From Climacium dendroides (lineage: Eukaryota; Streptophyta; Bryopsida; Hypnales; Climaciaceae): DNA of 64,000 nucleotides. The DNA lies in assembly GCA_950106755.1 (NCBI GenBank), contig OX467088.1, positions 11,516,001-11,580,000 on the forward strand, in the 5' to 3' direction. Each line of letters starts with the position of its first letter. The first letter of the stretch is position 1. A model generated the notes under the pieces. It was given only the letters and a program-made list of their open reading frames with translations, did no database searches and was not told where the DNA came from. This document shows, piece by piece, positions 9,734-20,554 of the stretch. Position numbers and translations under genes: made by a program.

Positions 9734-12058
9734 ATGACGGATAAGAAGTCACCGCGGGAGAATAGCTCCCAGGTACAACCACTTTTGTTTGATGCTCTTG
9801 AAGCAGATGGTAGCAATTACATGGAGTGGAGTATAGATGTGAAAGCGTACTTTTATTCGGAGGAGTTGGACGATGCAATCGATGATGAACCAGAGGAGGA
9901 TTTTCCAATGTCATCCAAGTGGAAAGCTTTGCTTGTTCTTCGCCACCACCTTCACACCTCTCTTCGACAGCAATACATCCAAGTTGACAACCCGGTGGAG
10001 CTATGGCGTCAACTTCACGCTCGGTTTTATCATGAGCGCACTATCTTTCTTCCCCAAGCTCGAAGTGATTGGATTGCTCTTCGTGTCCTTGATTTCCCTG
10101 ATTTCCTTTCCTTCAATGTTGAATTGCATCGTATTACTGCTCAACTTCGTCTTTGTGGAGATAGGATTACAGATAGGGAACTCATAGATAAAACCCTATC
10201 TATTTTTCCTCTTGCTTCTGCCCTCCTAGCTCAGCAGTATAGGAATATGAAGTTTACGACACATTCCGAACTAATGTCTTATCTCTTGCTTGCTGAAAAA
10301 CAGCACCAGCTTCTACTTAAAAACGCAGAAGCAAAACCCGCTAGAGAGGCTCACACTTCTGAGATTTCGAGACAGCAGTCACGAGGAACAAGGAAACAAC
10401 AACAACGGTTGCCAAATCGGCAACACCCTAGAGATAAGTCAAACTCTTATAAACCCTCCTCTGATAGAGTCTATCGATACTCAGATCGTTTTTCTAATCG
10501 TGATTATCGCTCTTCTCAATTGAACGATAGATCTTCTGATAGAACCTTCGATAGGAAGTCATCCTTTTCACGTGACGATCGTACTTGTCACAAGTGTGGC
10601 CGTAAAGGGCATATCGCTCGATACTGCCGCACTCCTGAGTACTTTGTAAGTATGTACAAAGAGTTAGAGAAATTTAGAAATGAAAAGAGGGAGGCTCATT
10701 CGCTCGACGCTCCTTCCTCTTCCAATGTAAATATTGAAAATTACATGGTGCATATCTCTAAAGAGTTAGCTCCTACAGATGTAGCTCTTATAGATAGTGC
10801 CACGACGCATACAATTCTTAGAGATCCGAAATATTTCACGTTTGCTAGCCGTGATAGAACCTGGCAGACTTGTGATATCGTCACAATTGCTGGAAGTCGG
10901 AACTTTCGGTTCCGAGAGGGCCAAGCAACTATAGTATTGCCTGGGGGGACCCCCCTCCTGTGTGAAAAAGCAATGTATGCCCCTGATGCCCCCCGGAGCC
11001 TGATCAGCTACCGTGATTTACGGGCTAATGGGATGGATGTCTCCACTGCATTGGATGACCATAAAGAAGTATTGGAACTCAAGCAAGGTCAGCAACTCCT
11101 TGCCACCACTAACGCAGGAGTTACTGGCCTATACGAGTTATTGATAAGCCCTCCTAAGGAGTCAGCTTTCCACTTCTCTACTTCGGTAGGAGATGATGAA
11201 GAGTACCGGGAACTCAGGCAAGGCCGACAGTCCCTTGCCACTGCGAAAGCAGGAGTCGATGGACTAGTATGTGAGAGCAACTCTGCTTTGATACCCCCCT
11301 CTACAGCTAAGACTGGATTGTGGCATAGTCGGTTGGGCCATCCAGGCACCACTATGTTGAGGAGGATGTTACCTTTGTTGGAAGGACACAATTTGTACAC
11401 CAGTGATGCTGACAAGGTTGGGAGCTGCGCGGCATGTTCACAAGGAAAGCTTATTAAGCGCCCTTCACATTGGAAGCTACCAACGGAACTCCCTCCTATG
11501 TTACAACGTCTACAAGGTGATGTATGCGGACCAATTACTCCATCTTCTGGACCATTTCGATATTTTCTTGTGCTTGTTGATGCTTCAGGCAAACACTCGG
11601 AGGTGTCCCTGCTTAGCACCCGAAACATGGTGTTTTCAAGGCTTTTGGCTATGATTATTAAGTTTCGGACTCATCATCCGGACTATCCTGTGAAGAGTTT
11701 GAGGATGGACAATGCCCAAGAATTTCGCTCTCATGCTTTTGAGGATTATTGTACTGCTAATGGGATTTCACTTACATACTCTGTACCATATGAACATTCA
11801 CAAAATGGATTGGCGGAGGCCTATATCAAGAAGATTCAACTCATCACTCGGCCTTTATTGATCCATGCCAAGTTGCCTCCTACAATGTGGGGACATGCAG
11901 TTCTACATGCAGCTACATTACTCAGAGATTACACATCTGCCCAATGGAAGTATATTTCTTCACCAAACTGCGTATACTCAACGGTTGCTCAAGAATTTCA
12001 AGATGGACCAAGCAAATCCTTTATCTACTCCCATGATCGGTCGAAGCAAGACAAATGA
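9734..12058 (+). pseudogene. copia gag-protease-integrase open frame, truncated by deletion
   Basis: The frame is open from the ATG at 9734 to a stop at 12058; an earlier in-frame ATG lies inside the LTR and is unlikely to be used. Domains in order, numbered from 9734: an N-terminal gag region of the UBN2 type; a CX2CX4HX4C zinc knuckle at residues 285-298; an aspartic protease motif DSAT at 354; an integrase zinc-binding HHCC segment from about 528; and an integrase core with D596, D659 and E695 (D,D-35-E spacing). From about 11928 the frame runs out of register into reverse-transcriptase-derived sequence, so the last ~43 residues are not native. gag, protease and most of integrase look intact. 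Confidence 0.88.
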
Positions 12059-12806
12059 TGACCCATACCGACCTTGCGAGGAGGAGGCATATGATAGCAA
12101 ACGGTACCTCACAGTAGTCGGAGCTTTGTTATATTTATCTACATATACTCGGCCAGATATATCATTTGCAACAAGTGTATTAGCTCGACATAGTCAGAAG
12201 CCCACGATGCGACATTGGAATGGAGTCAAGCATCTGTTTAGGTATCTTCGCGGAACAGAAGACTTAGGACTTCATTATACAAAGACTGGACCATCAAATT
12301 TAGTTGGATATGCAGATGCTGGTTTCAAGTCGGATGAAAACACTGGCAAGTCCCAGACAGGTTATATCTTCCTACGTAACAACGCACCCATATCATGGAA
12401 GTCTGTGAAGCAGACAATGACTGCAACATCAACCAACCATGCGGAGTTAATTGCATTCCATGAAGCGACAAGAGAAGTAGTTTGGTTGCGGACAATTGAC
12501 AAGATCATTTTAGATCAATGTGAACTTAGCAACAGTACACAACCGACAACGATTTTTGAAGATAATGCAGCATGCGTGGCGCAAGTTACAGGTGGATTCA
12601 TCAAGGCTGATCGAACGAAGCACATCAGTCCACAAATCTTTGGATTTACCCAAGACCTTATTGAATCAGGAGAAATTGAAGTGAAGAAAGTTCAATCCTC
12701 CAACAACATTGCTGACATACTTACAAAGGCACTCCCTGCTTACACTCACAAACGATTGGTTCAAGAAGCTGGCATGAGATCTCTTCAAGATCTAGTTACA
12801 CATTAG
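11928..12806 (+). pseudogene. copia reverse transcriptase tail and RNase H fragment
   Basis: This reading frame is shifted relative to the upstream open frame. It begins with the C-terminal end of a copia reverse transcriptase (LPNGSIFLHQTAYTQ) and continues through the connection and RNase H domain, with YADAGFKSD, an HAEL motif and EDNAACV as the expected acidic positions. It ends at a TAG at 12804-12806. The polymerase palm with its catalytic aspartates is missing. The first ATG in the frame (11865) lies in integrase sequence and is not a real start. Confidence 0.88.
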
Positions 12807-12888
12807 GTTACGCTCTTTTTCTTTCTGTGAATTTTCCTTATAAAGGTTTTTGTCACAGTTAAGTTTTTTAATGAGGTAACCCGGGATC

Positions 12889-12897
12889 GAGGAGGAG
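12889..12897 (+). other. Polypurine tract of the copia element
   Basis: GAGGAGGAG directly precedes the 3' LTR, the position of the plus-strand primer in LTR retrotransposons. Confidence 0.75.
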
Positions 12898-13095
12898 TGT
12901 TGAGATAAGATAACGATCCCAGTTAACTTAGGTTAAGTGAGACTTAGGATAAGGTAAAAGTAGATCTCACTACTAGTGACACTACTAGTGATACCTCCTA
13001 TATATGATCATGTAACCCTAATGGGTGATTACTTTTTGAGAACTTCTTATTGCATTATATATTTTCTGTGTCTATGCTCTGCTTCCTTCGCAACA
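12898..13095 (+). repeat. 3' LTR of the copia element
   Basis: 198 bp, TG...CA, identical by eye to 9453-9650. It is followed by the CCCCC target duplication at 13096-13100. Confidence 0.95.
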
Positions 13096-13100
13096 CCCCC

Positions 13101-13387
13101 TTCTTTGTTGTTCCGCAAATCCAAGCAATAAGTTCACGAACTTACTACCCCCAGCCCACGCACATTGCGCACTGCATTCGGCAGCTCCGAAAGCCTCCCC
13201 ACCCCCAAGGGAGGGTCATCAATCAATCAATCAGTTCCTTACGACTTATTAGGCTCATTAAGGAAGGGCCCAGGCATTCATTCAGTCAGTCACTCTTGGG
13301 GGGGCCGAAACACCACAGGAGGGCTCGCACCTAGTTTTCTGTCTCAGGGGAAGGGGAAGGGGAAGGGGAAGGGGGGCATCAATTCAC
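13101..13387. repeat. Intergenic sequence with a short GGGGAA repeat
   Basis: A purine tract of about six GGGGAA-type units lies at 13347-13376. The rest is moderately GC-rich with AATCAATC microrepeats and no recognisable gene. Confidence 0.6.
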
Positions 13388-13644
13388 GGCCAGGGAAGGG
13401 AGGATTGACCCCCTCATTGCCCCAACCAAGGGAGAATCTGGAAATTTGCCCCCTATTTTGAGCTGCCGTATTTTTATATCTCTTCACCTCTACAATCTAA
13501 TTTGGAGCATCTGATTGCAAATATGAATTCAAATATGAATTTCGAACTTCCAAATTTTTGCATGTGTTGCAAATATATATATATATAATTCTAGTGTTCT
13601 TCCAATGGGGCAATGAGGGGGGGTCAATTCACCTTGGCCATTGA
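13388..13644. mobile_element. Family F miniature inverted-repeat element, copy 2
   Basis: It starts GGCCAGGGAAGGGAGGATTG and ends TCACCTTGGCC. Inside both ends, CCCTCATTGCCCC and GGGGCAATGAGGG are perfect inverses. The interior matches copy 1 at 8389-8626, so the two copies flank the copia element. Confidence 0.75.
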
Positions 13645-13669
13645 TTAGCCCACTGAAGAGATGGAACTA

Positions 13670-13945
13670 GCAGGACATTAAATCGTGCCATCGAAGGTGG
13701 GCCTGGTGAGGTGGATTTAACATGGGGAAAATGCAGGAATCTTTTTATTTGCCACGTGTGGTTTTTTTTTTGGCAAATTCTGAATTCGTATTTGCAACTA
13801 GAGACCTTGAATTAGTTGTGTGAGGTCTACAACATATCCTAGACATGGCTCAAAATAATAGGGGGGCCTTTTTTTTACTTTTATCCCTAAAACACAAATT
13901 TTACCCTGTTGGGCCCACCTTCGATGGCATGATTTAACGTCCTGC
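13670..13945. mobile_element. Family G inverted-repeat element
   Basis: The ends GCAGGACATTAAATCGTGCC.. and ..GGCATGATTTAACGTCCTGC are inverted repeats of about 34 bp with few mismatches, extending through ATCGAAGGTGGGCC. The interior is AT-rich. No clear target duplication. Confidence 0.7.
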
Positions 13946-13959
13946 AAGGAATTGAACTG

Positions 13960-14390
13960 AATTTGGGGGAGGTGAAGCTTCTTGAAATATTTTTTTAAGA
14001 AATTTTCCTTGGAAGAGAAGTGGAATTGGCATCTAATCCAAGTAGTTCCATATTTTTTGGAGCCGAATTGAATTTGGGAGAAGTGAAGCTTTTTGAAATA
14101 TTTTTCAGGAAATTTTCCTTGAACTTTGAGACAAGTAGAATTGGCACTTAATCCAAGTGGTTCCATATTTATTGGAGCTTTTTGGAATTAGTTATGAAAT
14201 TTTGAAGTTGGAACAGCATAGGGCTCTAAAATCAGCATTTTCCTGAAATGTACATTATTTGTGAAGGCTAGAAAACAAAAAATAACATGTACAAGTAGTG
14301 TACATTTGAGGAGGTGGACAATCTTAGAATTTGTGTGCTTTGGGAACCTCCGGCCACCTCAGTTAGACTATTCTAAGTAGCACTCATGTT
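13960..14390. repeat. Family D repeat remnants
   Basis: Segments such as GGCATCTAATCCAAGTAGTT, TTCCATATTTTTTGG, GTGTACATTTGAGGAGGTGG and TTTTAGAGCC-like sequence recur in family D copies elsewhere (49390-49628, 51630-52285, 59722-60042). A stretch is duplicated in tandem here (about 13948-14060 and 14062-14170). Confidence 0.6.
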
Positions 14391-14908
14391 GAAGAAGAAT
14401 ACTCACTTCTTGGAATCTAGGTTTTTATCATGAACATTGAATGAAATAATTGGATGATATTTCTCCGGAATGAAAATGTGACAAATTTTGTGATAGGAAT
14501 CATGACAGGGATCATGGCATTCAACATACTTAATATAATACACAGGCCTATGAAAAAGTTGAAGAAAATGAAATTATTTAGCTAAATTGCACAAGTACAT
14601 AGTTCATTTTCACTCACAAACAAACATGATTAATTTTTTTAAAAGTAATTAGCCTCTTTATTTGGAAAATTTTAGGAGTAGTTTACTTATCCCTCAATTT
14701 ATCCAATTAGTGTGGAACCGTAACTGACCAAAGTCACAGTATTTACATGATGCTTAGATTAATGTATGTTAAAATTGTTTTGTATTTATTTTGAAGTAAA
14801 ATAAAATAGATTTAATTACAAAAAATGGTACTAGCGACATCATGATTGCAATGATACTATGTTGAGCCCTCACGAATTGGATAAATTTGGGTATATGAAA
14901 AAATTGAG
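14391..14908. other. AT-rich intergenic sequence
   Basis: ATTGAATGAAATAATTGGAT (about 14437) recurs near 29862, so part is dispersed repeat. No gene supported. Confidence 0.45.
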
Positions 14909-15129
14909 TAACTCTTAAACGTTCAGGCGGACGTTTTGCATCCAATGGATCTCTCTATGTAAGACAGAAGTGCAACTATTCATCTTCTGAATTTTGCAAA
15001 AAAAAAAAGGGAGGTATTCTATAGTAGTTTGTCTTGCAATGACTATTTTATAATTTTTTAAGCCAATGCTTCAACACGGTCATAAAAACTGATGATTTCC
15101 GAAGTCACCCAGTGGTCCTTTAAGGGTTA
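14909..15129. mobile_element. Family H inverted-repeat element, copy 1
   Basis: The left end TAACTCTTAAACGTTCAGGC and the right end CACTGGGTCCTTTAAGGGTTA-type sequence are imperfect inverses. A second copy lies in the opposite orientation at 27903-28131, sharing GTTTGTCTTGCAATGA-type and AGAAGTGCAACTATTCAT-type segments. Confidence 0.65.
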
Positions 15130-15594
15130 ATTATGCAAACAAAATTTCATGGAATTAGTAGCTTGAACTGTAGTTTTGAAGCCACAGACCCCAACGAATA
15201 CCAAAAACATGAAGAAAAAAAAAAGGACTGCCCTTCCGGGGTTTTTTTGCTTTTTTTTCTGGGAGGGGGAGGGGTCATTTTTTCAGTGCCGACTGGGTGG
15301 GCAGACCCGGGCAGGAAGATTCGCTGCCCAAGAAAATCGGGCAGTTGCGGGAGCGGCTACCGAGGCATGACAAGCATGCCGGGCGCTCCCCTGCTGACAG
15401 GCGGGACGGACGGACACGTGCCGGTATCTGTTTCACTGACTGAGTGAATTAGACAGAATAGAAGTACTGTACTGGGGTGTACCCCATGGCAGTTTTTAGC
15501 CCCTTTTACTACTGGAGTGGAAAATGGTTCTCCAAGGTTGCAAAAATGGTTCTCAAAATTGGTAACTAAGGCTCTGAAAGCGAGCATTTAAGGG
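15130..15594. other. GC-rich island without a recognisable gene
   Basis: 15235-15425 is markedly GC-rich within AT-rich surroundings. Open frames of 64-104 codons overlap on both strands, have no family features and begin in repetitive A-rich sequence. It may be old insertion debris. Confidence 0.4.
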
Positions 15595-15976
15595 CTGGTT
15601 TGTCTTTTCCATGTGGATTCTGGGATGGGATTATTTTTATCTCATTTTTTCAGACAAAGAGAAATAGAATCTGACTGTAACACAAGTCGTTTCGTATTTT
15701 TCGAAGCATTTTTGAATTACTTATGAATTTTCAAACAAGTTGAAGAGTCATAGGTCCCTATTTATGACCTGAGGTCTTCTATAAGTCGTTCACTTGCAAC
15801 TTCTAGAGAGAAATGGGGAAAGCAAAGAGAATGATTGGCTCTTGCAATAAATAATTTTTTTTATCGATTCATTCAATGACTATAGAAGGTCCATTTAAAG
15901 ACTACCTCACATCCATTTCATGCGAGTCTATATGGGCAGTTTTAAATGCTTGCTCGCTTTTAGAGCCTCCTACCTT
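15595..15976. mobile_element. Family D inverted-repeat element
   Basis: It shares TATGAATTTTCAAAC, GTTCACTTGCAACTT, ATGATTGGCTCTTGCAAT and the right end TTTTAGAGCCTCCTACCTTA with the copies at about 26230-26612, 28219-28632 (inverted) and 58980-59346. The right end is the inverse of the AAGGTAGGAGG left end of other copies. Confidence 0.7.
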
Positions 15977-16759
15977 ACTCCTAATTACATCCAAATTAAA
16001 AATTGAGCACTTTTTTAATTATTAAATTGTAGAATTTTTTTTTAATTGGGTTGGAAGTCAAAAGAGTATTTTATACAAAATAGTGAAACTAGGTTACTCC
16101 ACACTAATTTCTGGACATTTGACGCTATATAAATATTTTTCACATTGTACAAGAAGGTACTACTTTTGAATTAGTTCTTGCTGTAATTGGGACTTGTGAA
16201 CCTCCATGTGTACAAATGGAAATATTTTTAGAAATATTTGTTGAATTTGATGGCTTTTACAATAACTTTCTTTATGTAGGGCAACCTAATTGCTAAGGCA
16301 TCCTAATTTCACTATTATGTGTAGATACTCTTCTTATGTATTTTTTGGACATTGTCTGAATAAACCGTTTTGTTTTTTTAAATGTTGAAAAGAAGTATTT
16401 CCAATAGTGACCTTTGTCTCTCATGCATAGAAGCAATATCTTAGGCTAGAATTTTAAAAAGAGTCAATTTTAGGAAGGCATTGCAATTATGTGCAATTAG
16501 CTTACTTCACCCCTAAAAAACTAAGGAGCCCTATCGAGTGGGTTGAAAACTCGAGTAGGCTCTATTGACTTCACAATTTAAAAATTTTGCATGAAATCTT
16601 TAAAATAGATGGTGAACATCCTAATCTACATATGAAGCTTTGTCTTACATCATTCTTGATAAATATTGAAAATGTTTTATGGGATTTGGAATTCCAATGT
16701 CACAATGGATGGCTAAAATTATATTCTATAAATATATTAATTAATTTTATTTGATTGTA
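15977..16759. other. AT-rich intergenic sequence
   Basis: No coding or RNA feature that I can support. Confidence 0.5.
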
Positions 16760-17315
16760 TAGATTTATTTCTAGAAATGGTTAGATTAGTGTGTGAATAG
16801 CTCCTATTTTCAAAGGATTGCATAGTTACTGTAGCTTCTACTAAACCCCACTGGGCTTGAAATAATAGAAGTCAATAGTGAAGTTGCGCATGTTGAAAAT
16901 AGTTAGCAAGTCGACAAATTTTTGCTCTTTTGGAATTGCTTCAGTGGTATTAATTCTGTTCATTCTCCAAGCAACATTGGTATAGTGACGTCCATTGATG
17001 TCCTCTGCATTCAATTCCAACAATGTCTTGTAATTTAAGTCCATGAAATTCTCAACAAGAAATTTATTAGTAGCAATTTTATATAATTGTAAGTTGAATT
17101 CTTCGTCTTTGGTTAGTCAAAGGTTGCATTTCAATTCTTGTTGCAAAGATCGAATTACTATATACTCTATGGAGTGTGTTTTTTGCAGATTCTTTTGCTT
17201 CATGGTGTTCAAACTAGCTTCAATTGTTGCCCATCAAGTTGTAAAGAGCCAATTTTGAATTTAATTTGGGACCAGTATATTTGGAAACCTTGGATTTATT
17301 TCAGAATGGAGGAAA
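16760..17315. mobile_element. Large Stowaway-ended element, truncated copy, with decayed ORF
   Basis: It aligns with the more complete element at 31101-31896 from AGAAATGG..TAGATTAGTG to GGATTTATTTCAGAATGGAGG. The right end matches Stowaway/mariner-type termini and is followed by TA. The left terminus has decayed. See the separate entry for the reading frame inside it. Confidence 0.65.
16841..17150 (-). pseudogene. Decayed open frame inside the Stowaway-ended element
   Basis: The minus-strand frame is open from 17044 to 16841 (67 codons). It continues upstream in the same frame for about 30 residues to a stop, giving protein-like sequence with ATNKFLVENF and AEDINGRHYTNVAWR. The same frame is recognisable in the second copy (31200-31450), with changes and stops. 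I do not recognise the protein. It could be an unfamiliar transposase remnant or captured host sequence. Confidence 0.4.
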
Positions 17316-17634
17316 TATTATTATTTTAAATTGCAAACAATGTAATTAGCATTTACACTAGGAATCATAACTAAAATGGCATGTTTTTCAACTCAAATAT
17401 TTATAGAGAACACATTTAGATGACCATTGCATCATCATTTAGGGAAAATGAAATTTGAATAGATAGTTTTTTTTAGCAATTTTTGTTCATTTTTTAGACA
17501 TTTTTTTCTGAAATAAAATAGGAGTTTGAAAATTATTTTCACCTTTATAGTATATTTTTTTACTTCAAAAATTTGTAACTAATTATAATTAACAAGTACC
17601 TAAACCAATAATTCACAATATAAACCTTCAAAGT
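17316..17634. other. AT-rich spacer
   Basis: Nothing recognisable. Confidence 0.45.
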
Positions 17635-17787
17635 CATGGTTGTCATACTGGACAAGTTACTATTCATTTCTTGTCCTATAGGACAAATTACTATTCATCA
17701 AATGTACCTCTCAAGTACATTTGATGAATAGTAACTCGTCCTACATGAAAAAAAATGAATAGTAACTTGTCCAGTATGACAACCATG
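17635..17787. mobile_element. hAT-like foldback MITE, copy 1
   Basis: The element folds almost end to end. It starts CATGGTTGTCATACTGGACA and ends with the inverse. Its centre has GTACATTTGATGAATAGTAA facing its inverse across a short spacer. The 8-bp direct repeat TTCAAAGT flanks it at 17627-17634 and 17788-17795; an 8-bp duplication is typical of the hAT superfamily. The transcript would form a long hairpin. Confidence 0.88.
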
Positions 17788-18960
17788 TTCAAAGTAGAGG
17801 AATCTCCTCATATTTTCTTTTTCTTTTTTCTTTATTTAAATTTTAGAACATAAAATAGGGGGTCAAAAATCTTAATGCACATAGTTTCTAATGGACACTC
17901 TAAGTGATCTTCCCGTGATAAATACTTGCAAGGATGTGGTAATTTTCATCAACTTAGAACTATGTATGGCATATGTTGGTGTACCAATTCAAGGCCAAAT
18001 TCAAAAAGTTGCATATGCCTCCAAATAGACAAGTGGTAAGTCATTGTTAAGTCAACCTAAGGCAGAATAGCTCAATGTTGTTAGTCACCCAATTTCAACA
18101 TCTACAAGCACCTCCCATTTGCACCAATCCCCTACCTATTTCTGTAGAATGTGTACGTTATTTTCTTTGGACACCAATATTTGGGTGCTATTGTCAAAGA
18201 ATGGCATGGCAAGTTCACATCTATTTATGGACAACCTAAGGTTGATAAAGATGTAGTTCAATAAATGTTGGTTTAGGTGGGCCTAGTTGTAAATAAATGC
18301 TTGTTAGAACAAGTTGTAGCTTCAACCAATAAAAAAAGGTACTTTTAGAATGTTAAACTTGTGCTTTTTAAACACTCATCAAATGGGATTAGGGTGGTGG
18401 ACCACTGATTTTGAACCTTTTTAAGGTGGTCTCAAACCCCACCTACTAATAATTTTATATTCTTACACCCAAGTAATGTTTTTGATCAATTTCAATTTTT
18501 ATTAGATTAATTCAATTCGACTTGTTTTTTAGTCGATTCAACTAATTCTTTTTCTCAAAAAATACATGCACAAATAGGTACATTGCACAAGATTCTAGAT
18601 TGCAAATTTGGGTGGCTATAAGGGATTGTTCTACCTTAATTTCAATATTCTATGTAGAAATTGGAAGCCATTGTTTTGCAATAGTTTCCATCATGCAAGG
18701 TAAACCACACCAATTCCATTCACTACCCAATTCCGTCCTCTGCTTTTTGCTCCAATTCTATCCCCAAAAAACATCCAAATCCGTTCATTTTTCTAACAAA
18801 ATCAATGAATTAATGCCTATAAAGGGGGCAACATGTCAATCCTTTATTGGTGATGACTTACTATAGTCATGGGTTGTTCATCGGTTGTTTACGACTCCTT
18901 TCTACACGCATTTCTATCATTCCACCTTAACAATTCACATAAATTATGATTTTCATCGTA
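17788..18960. other. AT-rich intergenic sequence
   Basis: Frames are short and without family features. The sequence near 18600-18700 gives an open frame of 88 codons with AT-rich codons and no recognisable motif, so I do not call it. Confidence 0.45.
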
Positions 18961-19590
18961 AAATTATAAATCCACTTGGGTCCGATTCCTGAAACAAGTG
19001 CCACACCTCTGGAAGAAAAAAAACCAAGAAACCCCAACATGTGCCCCCCATTGAGTGCCCCTCTCACTCGCGGAGTTGGCCCCCGAGATATTCCGATTCC
19101 CAAATCAGGGTGTTTTAATGTGCCTTTCTTTGAGGCCATTGAGGCCATTGTTTTGCAATAATTTGCAACATGTAGGGTCCGGTCCCTCCCATCATCACCC
19201 GCAGGCAAATGAATGTCTCAACTAAGCAACAAAAATAGGCGTACTTTCCATGGCCCCCAGCTGACCGTTTTTGTACCCCAAGCCCCGTCCCCTCCCTCCC
19301 TCCCCGTCCCATCCTGTCCTGTCCGGTCCAGCAGGCGTGTCAGCTTGCAAAACACAACACCTCCAGCGGAGTTCCGTGAGGCGCCATGTTGCCTGCCCCC
19401 AAAACGATTCCGAAGGCTCTGTCGGGGCCAGAAATATATGACAACCCCTGAGGCCAAGCGCCCCCTGGCAGGCCCGACTGCGCAACCCCGCCCGCGGGGG
19501 GATTGAGGGTGGGAGGGTGGGAGGGACTGAGAGACCGAGAAACTGAGACCAGGAGGCTGAGAGACCGAGATGGAGAGCATCTAAGGTTAG
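18961..19590. repeat. GC-rich segment ending in a 14-15 bp minisatellite
   Basis: A GC-rich segment (19000-19500) contains CCCCTGGCAGGCCCGACTGC and leads into GAGACCGAGAAACTGAGACC-type repeats at about 19525-19575. The same module, CCTGGCAGGCCCGACTGC followed by GAGACC repeats, recurs at 19965-20135. Long minus-strand frames rich in Leu, Ser and Val are artefacts of this repeat. Confidence 0.65.
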
Positions 19591-19594
19591 GTGC

Positions 19595-19850
19595 ACCCAA
19601 ATGTGTCACTGACCTTAAACCGCCATCTATACTACACATACATCTCCAAAAATCAGTTCTGTACCTAAGTATGTGGAAGAAATGCTTTTAGAACCAAACT
19701 TTGTTCCTTAATAACTTTTGCATACAACATCCAAATGTCACGTTCTTTGGTGCGTTGGAACCTCCTTTCACTTGCCAACAAGAACATATGAAAATTTGAC
19801 CAGTCGAATATCTAATAATTAAAAAAATAAAATAGGCTCGGTAGCAAAAA
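19595..19850 (-). repeat. Family M repeat copy (inverted)
   Basis: The inverse of this stretch matches the units at 30585-30735 and 32109-32516, sharing GCACCCAAA, CGCCATCT and CATACATCTCCAAAA when read on the plus strand. Confidence 0.6.
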
Positions 19851-20140
19851 GTGGTGGTTTGGGGGTGTACCTACCTTACCTATTCCCCCCTGGCAGGCCC
19901 AACTGCACCCCAATGGGGCTGAGGGAGGGAGAGACTGAGACTGAGAGCATCTATCTATCCCCCTGGCAGGCCCGACTGCACCCGGGCGTGACTGAGGGAG
20001 GGAGGGACTGAGAGACCGAGAGACTGAGACCAAGAGGCTGAGACCAAGAGGCTGAGACCTAGAGACTGAGACCAAGAGACTGAGACCGAGGGACCAAGAC
20101 GAGGGACCAAGACCGAGAGACCGAGAGGGCATCTCTTCCT
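19851..20140. repeat. 14-15 bp GAGACC minisatellite, second locus
   Basis: From about 19990 to 20135 units of the type AGGCTGAGACCAAG and AGACTGAGACCGAG repeat about ten times. They are preceded twice by CCCTGGCAGGCC, as at 19470. Confidence 0.8.
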
Positions 20141-20554
20141 CTCTCTCTTCTCTCCAGGCACCCATCCGTTGGCTGCCTGTGTGCACATGCCTGCGCAGCT
20201 GCAGCCCACTGAAGGCAGAGGAGTGAGCTTACGCTTAGACTAGATTCCACACGAATGTGACATTCCACAGGCAGCTGCTGCCACCGGATCCCCTGCTGCC
20301 GGAGGAGGCCCTGTGCTGGGGAACACATTGGAAGCAACCGCAGGTTGGGCTCTTACACGGGACCAGCTACGCCACCAGGCTAGTTAGGGCTTCTCCAGTG
20401 ATCGCAGAACAGGGTTATGGAATATGGATTGTAGTGCAGTAATGCTGCCCTCAAGACAAACGAGCAAGGTAGATAGTGTGCGCTGCGCCGTTGCCGTTGC
20501 CACAGGCCAAAGGGGAGTGGAAGAGTAGTTTTCTTAAAAAAATAAATTTAGTTC
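20141..20554. other. GC-rich intergenic sequence without a recognised gene
   Basis: 20150-20400 is GC-rich and could be old gene debris (plus-strand frame at 20257-20442). No domain is recognisable and no splice-supported model could be built. Confidence 0.35.

Larger units (their letters stand above)
9453..13095 (+). mobile_element. Ty1/copia LTR retrotransposon, recently inserted, internally deleted
   Basis: The 3643-bp element is bounded by two 198-bp LTRs that look identical and a CCCCC target duplication. The order gag, protease, integrase, (reverse transcriptase), RNase H is that of Ty1/copia. A deletion near 11925-11940 joins the end of integrase to the last part of reverse transcriptase in a different frame, so most of the polymerase, including its catalytic aspartates, is absent. 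It cannot move on its own. Identical LTRs suggest a very recent insertion. It lies upstream of gene copy 1 in the opposite orientation. Confidence 0.95.

Noticed and set aside
11089..11628. 179-codon minus-strand frame
   Set aside because: Antisense shadow of the copia integrase region.
19218..20337. Minus-strand frames rich in LGLSLLVSVSRS
   Set aside because: Translation of the GAGACC minisatellite, not a signal peptide or membrane protein.
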